Source of the DNA: an uncultured Clostridia bacterium
GTDB lineage: Bacteria > Bacillota > Clostridia > Monoglobales > Monoglobaceae
Direction of reading: 5' to 3'
Assembly: GCA_947625905.1 (NCBI GenBank)
Contig: CANQQJ010000008.1
Span: 25,694-89,693 of the forward strand
Length of the DNA: 64,000 nucleotides
The notes beneath the pieces were generated by a model that did not search any database, was not told where the DNA came from, and saw nothing but the letters and a program-made list of their open reading frames with translations. Within the stretch, counting starts at the first letter, position 1; every line of letters starts with the position of its first letter. This document shows positions 61,267 to 64,000 of the stretch, piece after piece. The position numbers and the translations under genes are program-made.

Positions 61267-64000
61267 CTATTTAAATAAGTTCATAGCAAAATCCGTCATC
61301 TTCGCCGCCTGCGAACGGGTAGCGGGTGCACTCGGCATAAATGTGCCGTCTCCCATTCCGCTTATTATTCCTGCTTCCTGCATACGATAAACCGATTCCA
61401 CGGCATAGTCCGAAATATTATTCTCATCGCTGAAGCTCAAGCGTTCGGCAACCGCGGGCAGTTCGAATCCAAAAATATCGGCTGCGCGGCATATCATCAC
61501 CGCCAGGTCCTCTCTGGTGATCATCTGCCCAACGCCAAAGCTTCCGTCAGGCATTCCTACAACGATCCCGCTTGACTGAGCCGCCGCCAAATAGGGCAGA
61601 TACCACGCATCGGGTTCAATATCGGTAAAGTCGGCAGATGCGCCGTCTGCGACGACACCCAAAGCCCCGACAAGCAGCTTTACGAATTCTTCGCGCGTGA
61701 TAGGCTCTTCGGGTCTGAAACGCTTGTCGGCGGCGGGTGAAATTATTCCCGCGTTATAGAGGTGCATAATATAAGGTTCCGCCCACTCTGAGCCGACGAG
61801 GTCGGTAAACACGCTGTTTTGGTTATCCGTTGAAGCCGCCTGATCTGCAGCTGCGGGTTCAACGGGCGCCGGCTGCCATAAATCACGGTCGACCATGAAG
61901 GACGTTCCGCCTCCGCCGAAACCGCCAAAGCCTCCGCCTCCTCCGGAACCGCCGAAGCCTCCGCCTCCGCTCGGGCTGTTGTTTCCGCCGACATTTGCGG
62001 TAAGCTCGCCGTTTTTATACCGGCTCAGCGAAGCCGCCAAAGCATCGCGGAACTCTGTAAAACTGTCAAGGGGTAGGCTTTTTACCAGATCCTGATTGAT
62101 CAGATTCTGCGCCTTCTCACTCAAGTTCAAATAGCTTGCGTAAGCCGCTTCATCGCCGATTACCATCTTCTCGTTATTTTTCAAGAACTGCTGCACGTTA
62201 GACCACCGGAGAGCGTTCATTTGATCGATCGTATTCAAAATATTGCCGATCTGAACCACGACAGCCGAATAGTCGGCATACGGACCGTCCTCAAGCAGTG
62301 ACTGCGCAACACCTTCAAGCCGCGCGTCCGAAACATCCGAAAGTCCTAAAGCGTCGGCGTTTTTATGAAGGGCGGATGTAACATCGTTCTCTCCTCCGTC
62401 ATTTACCAAATCAACCAGATCCGCTCTGTCACTGTCGCTCAAGTATACAAAATCGATGCTTTCGCCCGACACATTCACAAAGCCGCGTACCGTTACGGTA
62501 TAGTTGCCGCTGTCCAGCTCGTCAAGCAGACATGTATCGCTAAATCCGTTCGCGCCCGACGTTATCGGTATTTCTCGTATAATATTGCCGCTTTCGTCGG
62601 TCAGCGTGAGCAAAACATAATCAGGTCCGCTCGTCAGACTGCCGATGGTGGTGAGATACGCTTCATTAACCGCGGTCTCCGCACTGATCTGCGCGTTGAC
62701 AGCCGCAGCGCCGTCCGAATATATACGCCGTTCGGTCTCGGGCTCCGGACCCGCGGCATCATATCCGCAATAGATCAAATTTCCGTCCGCATCCGTTACA
62801 TACGCCTTGACCAGCACGGCCCCTTCCCGAGCGACCGTCGGAATAACCGCCTCGGCCGTTCCTTCCACTCTCACAGCCTTGGTTTCAAGCCGCAGCATCG
62901 CACCGTCCGCATTGTAGAACGCAATATTTAAAAATGCATCCGCCGGCGCTCCGCCGTTAAATAATTTCACATACGCTCCCGCAGCCTCTGTTCCGCTCAG
63001 CTCCGTAAGTCTCGGCTTGCCTGCCGTAAGTCCGTTCGCCGTTGTGAATATCCACTCGGCCGAAACACCGCACGGATACTCGGCGATGTTATACACATCG
63101 GGACCGACGTTCAACGTATAATTTGTTCCGGCATCAAGGGTGCCCGGAATATTTACCCACAGAATATTACCGTCTATCTCGGCATGATCGGTCACATCAA
63201 CGCTCTTATCGCCGCTTCTCAATGTAACGCTTTGAGCGGCGATCGAAGAAATGTCCGAGGCGTAAGCAAAACCGACGCGTACGTCTTCAAGCGGCATGTT
63301 CGAAACATTCTGCGGGAATGTCGTTCCGAGATAAGTCATCAGATCCGCGGGATCTACCGATAACCATGCGCGCTCTACCTGTATGTATGTGCTTGTGTCC
63401 CAGGTCAAGTTCCAACCGCCCGTGTTGATACGAAAACTGTTAATATTTGAATAATTAACGTCTCCGCTCATCGACTCTATCGGTATTGACAAAAGCTTCC
63501 AGCCCGCCCAATTCAAATCTTGGACTGCGCGGCAATACGCATTGTCCGAAGTATACAGCGAAATGTTCAGCGCTCCGCTCGTCGTTTCGGGCGAGTATAT
63601 CCACAGATTAAAATATTTGTATTTATCCGCGTTTGGTATTGTCATGGTTTTGCTTATTACCGTATTACTCTCTCCCGCCGGGATACCTATACGGAGCGAG
63701 TAGCCGCCATCCGCTTTGCGCGGATTTTCGGTCGTCATTGCACAATTTGCCGACTGCGCCAAATGTTCGCTTATGCTGTCCGCGCTGTCAAACACCGCCA
63801 TTTCATAAACATCGGCTGCGGCAGGGCTTGGGCTCGGACCTTCGCTCGGACTCGGACTCGGCGTTATCTCCGCTTCTCCCTCGGGATCGACCGACAGCCA
63901 TACGCGCTCTACCTGTATGTATGCGCTTTCGTTCCAGGTCTGGCCCCAGCCGCCCGTGTTGATGCGGAACGCGTTGATGTTTGACGCGTTTATATCTTGA
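61267..64000 (-). CDS. SLH-domain surface protein with tandem carbohydrate-binding-like modules (5' end beyond window)
   Basis: At least 911 codons, open to the right edge; an internal ATG at 63801 is not the start, because the frame upstream repeats the same module. The peptide segment S-N-I-N-A-F-R-I-N-T-G-G-W near the window edge recurs as S-N-I-N-S-F-R-I-N-T-G-G-W about 160 residues later, both followed by Y-I-Q-V-E-R, so at least two jelly-roll modules are present, joined by a Ser-Pro linker. After beta domains and a helical segment comes a Gly-rich stretch (61900-61980), then three C-terminal SLH repeats (ITREEFVKLLVGALG; V-G-M-P-D-G-S-F; I-S-G-M-G-D-G-T-F) that anchor it to the wall. 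Confidence 0.88.
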   Translation of the reverse strand, partial: QDINASNINAFRINTGGWGQTWNESAYIQVERVWLSVDPEGEAEITPSPSPSEGPSPSPAAADVYEMAVFDSADSISEHLAQSANCAMTTENPRKADGGYSLRIGIPAGESNTVISKTMTIPNADKYKYFNLWIYSPETTSGALNISLYTSDNAYCRAVQDLNWAGWKLLSIPIESMSGDVNYSNINSFRINTGGWNLTWDTSTYIQVERAWLSVDPADLMTYLGTTFPQNVSNMPLEDVRVGFAYASDISSIAAQSVTLRSGDKSVDVTDHAEIDGNILWVNIPGTLDAGTNYTLNVGPDVYNIAEYPCGVSAEWIFTTANGLTAGKPRLTELSGTEAAGAYVKLFNGGAPADAFLNIAFYNADGAMLRLETKAVRVEGTAEAVIPTVAREGAVLVKAYVTDADGNLIYCGYDAAGPEPETERRIYSDGAAAVNAQISAETAVNEAYLTTIGSLTSGPDYVLLTLTDESGNIIREIPITSGANGFSDTCLLDELDSGNYTVTVRGFVNVSGESIDFVYLSDSDRADLVDLVNDGGENDVTSALHKNADALGLSDVSDARLEGVAQSLLEDGPYADYSAVVVQIGNILNTIDQMNALRWSNVQQFLKNNEKMVIGDEAAYASYLNLSEKAQNLINQDLVKSLPLDSFTEFRDALAASLSRYKNGELTANVGGNNSPSGGGGFGGSGGGGGFGGFGGGGTSFMVDRDLWQPAPVEPAAADQAASTDNQNSVFTDLVGSEWAEPYIMHLYNAGIISPAADKRFRPEEPITREEFVKLLVGALGVVADGASADFTDIEPDAWYLPYLAAAQSSGIVVGMPDGSFGVGQMITREDLAVMICRAADIFGFELPAVAERLSFSDENNISDYAVESVYRMQEAGIISGMGDGTFMPSAPATRSQAAKMTDFAMNLFK

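Noticed and set aside
63801..63801. ATG 63801 as start of the SLH protein
   Set aside because: The frame continues upstream with a Ser-Pro linker and another copy of the same module to the window edge.
1..64000. tRNA, rRNA, transposase, integrase or prophage genes
   Set aside because: Looked for on both strands; none could be supported. The only mobile-type signals are the nrdD promoter duplication and the rearranged stretch near 48-50 kb.

Overview
The window looks like a chromosomal piece of an anaerobic, Gram-positive Clostridia-type bacterium, probably from a gut or similar anoxic habitat. The signs are a class III (oxygen-sensitive) ribonucleotide reductase, ferredoxin-type oxidoreductases, S-layer-homology (SLH) surface proteins, lipoprotein-dependent ABC sugar uptake, strong AGGAGG ribosome sites, consensus sigma-A promoters with 17-bp spacers, and no outer-membrane genes. 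Both ends are cut inside large surface-protein genes.

Layout. 1-5358 (minus): a repeat-rich secreted protein in three frames, apparently broken by two one-base homopolymer contractions. 5573-7692 (minus): a DHHW-family secreted protein and a TetR repressor with three copies of its likely operator. 7843-17188 (plus): a redox block with a LysR stub, three aldo/keto reductases of different types, a flavodoxin lipoprotein, LysR and TetR regulators, a secreted DUF362 protein with two small membrane proteins, and larE. 17455-20076 (plus): a secreted metallopeptidase resembling the lethal-factor fold. 20162-30914 (plus): a three-module NRPS ending in a reductase, followed by a MATE exporter fused to a GHKL ATPase domain. 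31075-31956 (plus): a DUF624 membrane protein.

32023-40491 (minus): a cobalamin-riboswitch operon encoding two huge secreted GLUG-repeat proteins. The first carries a DUF4430 domain and a prenyltransferase-like helical region, the two building blocks of intrinsic factor and transcobalamin, so surface vitamin B12 capture is the likely role. 40505-43185 (minus): nrdD-nrdG behind NrdR-like boxes. 43403-48149: an HxlR repressor divergent from an operon for a Cys-rich repeat peptide (a likely RiPP precursor), its radical SAM/SPASM maturase, a nitroreductase, a flavin-binding ferredoxin protein, a zinc macrodomain hydrolase and a class M sirtuin. This combination is the strongest candidate here for an undescribed system.

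48150-50240: a gene-poor, rearranged stretch with a possible structured RNA, a second copy of the nrdD promoter region, and a MerR regulator whose target gene seems truncated. 50201-64000 (minus): an uptake and degradation locus for uronate-containing glycans, with two SLH surface proteins, two permeases, a solute-binding lipoprotein, a MATE transporter, a membrane-anchored AraC regulator and a GH88 unsaturated glucuronyl hydrolase. All functional statements rest on motif reading by eye; no database search was possible.
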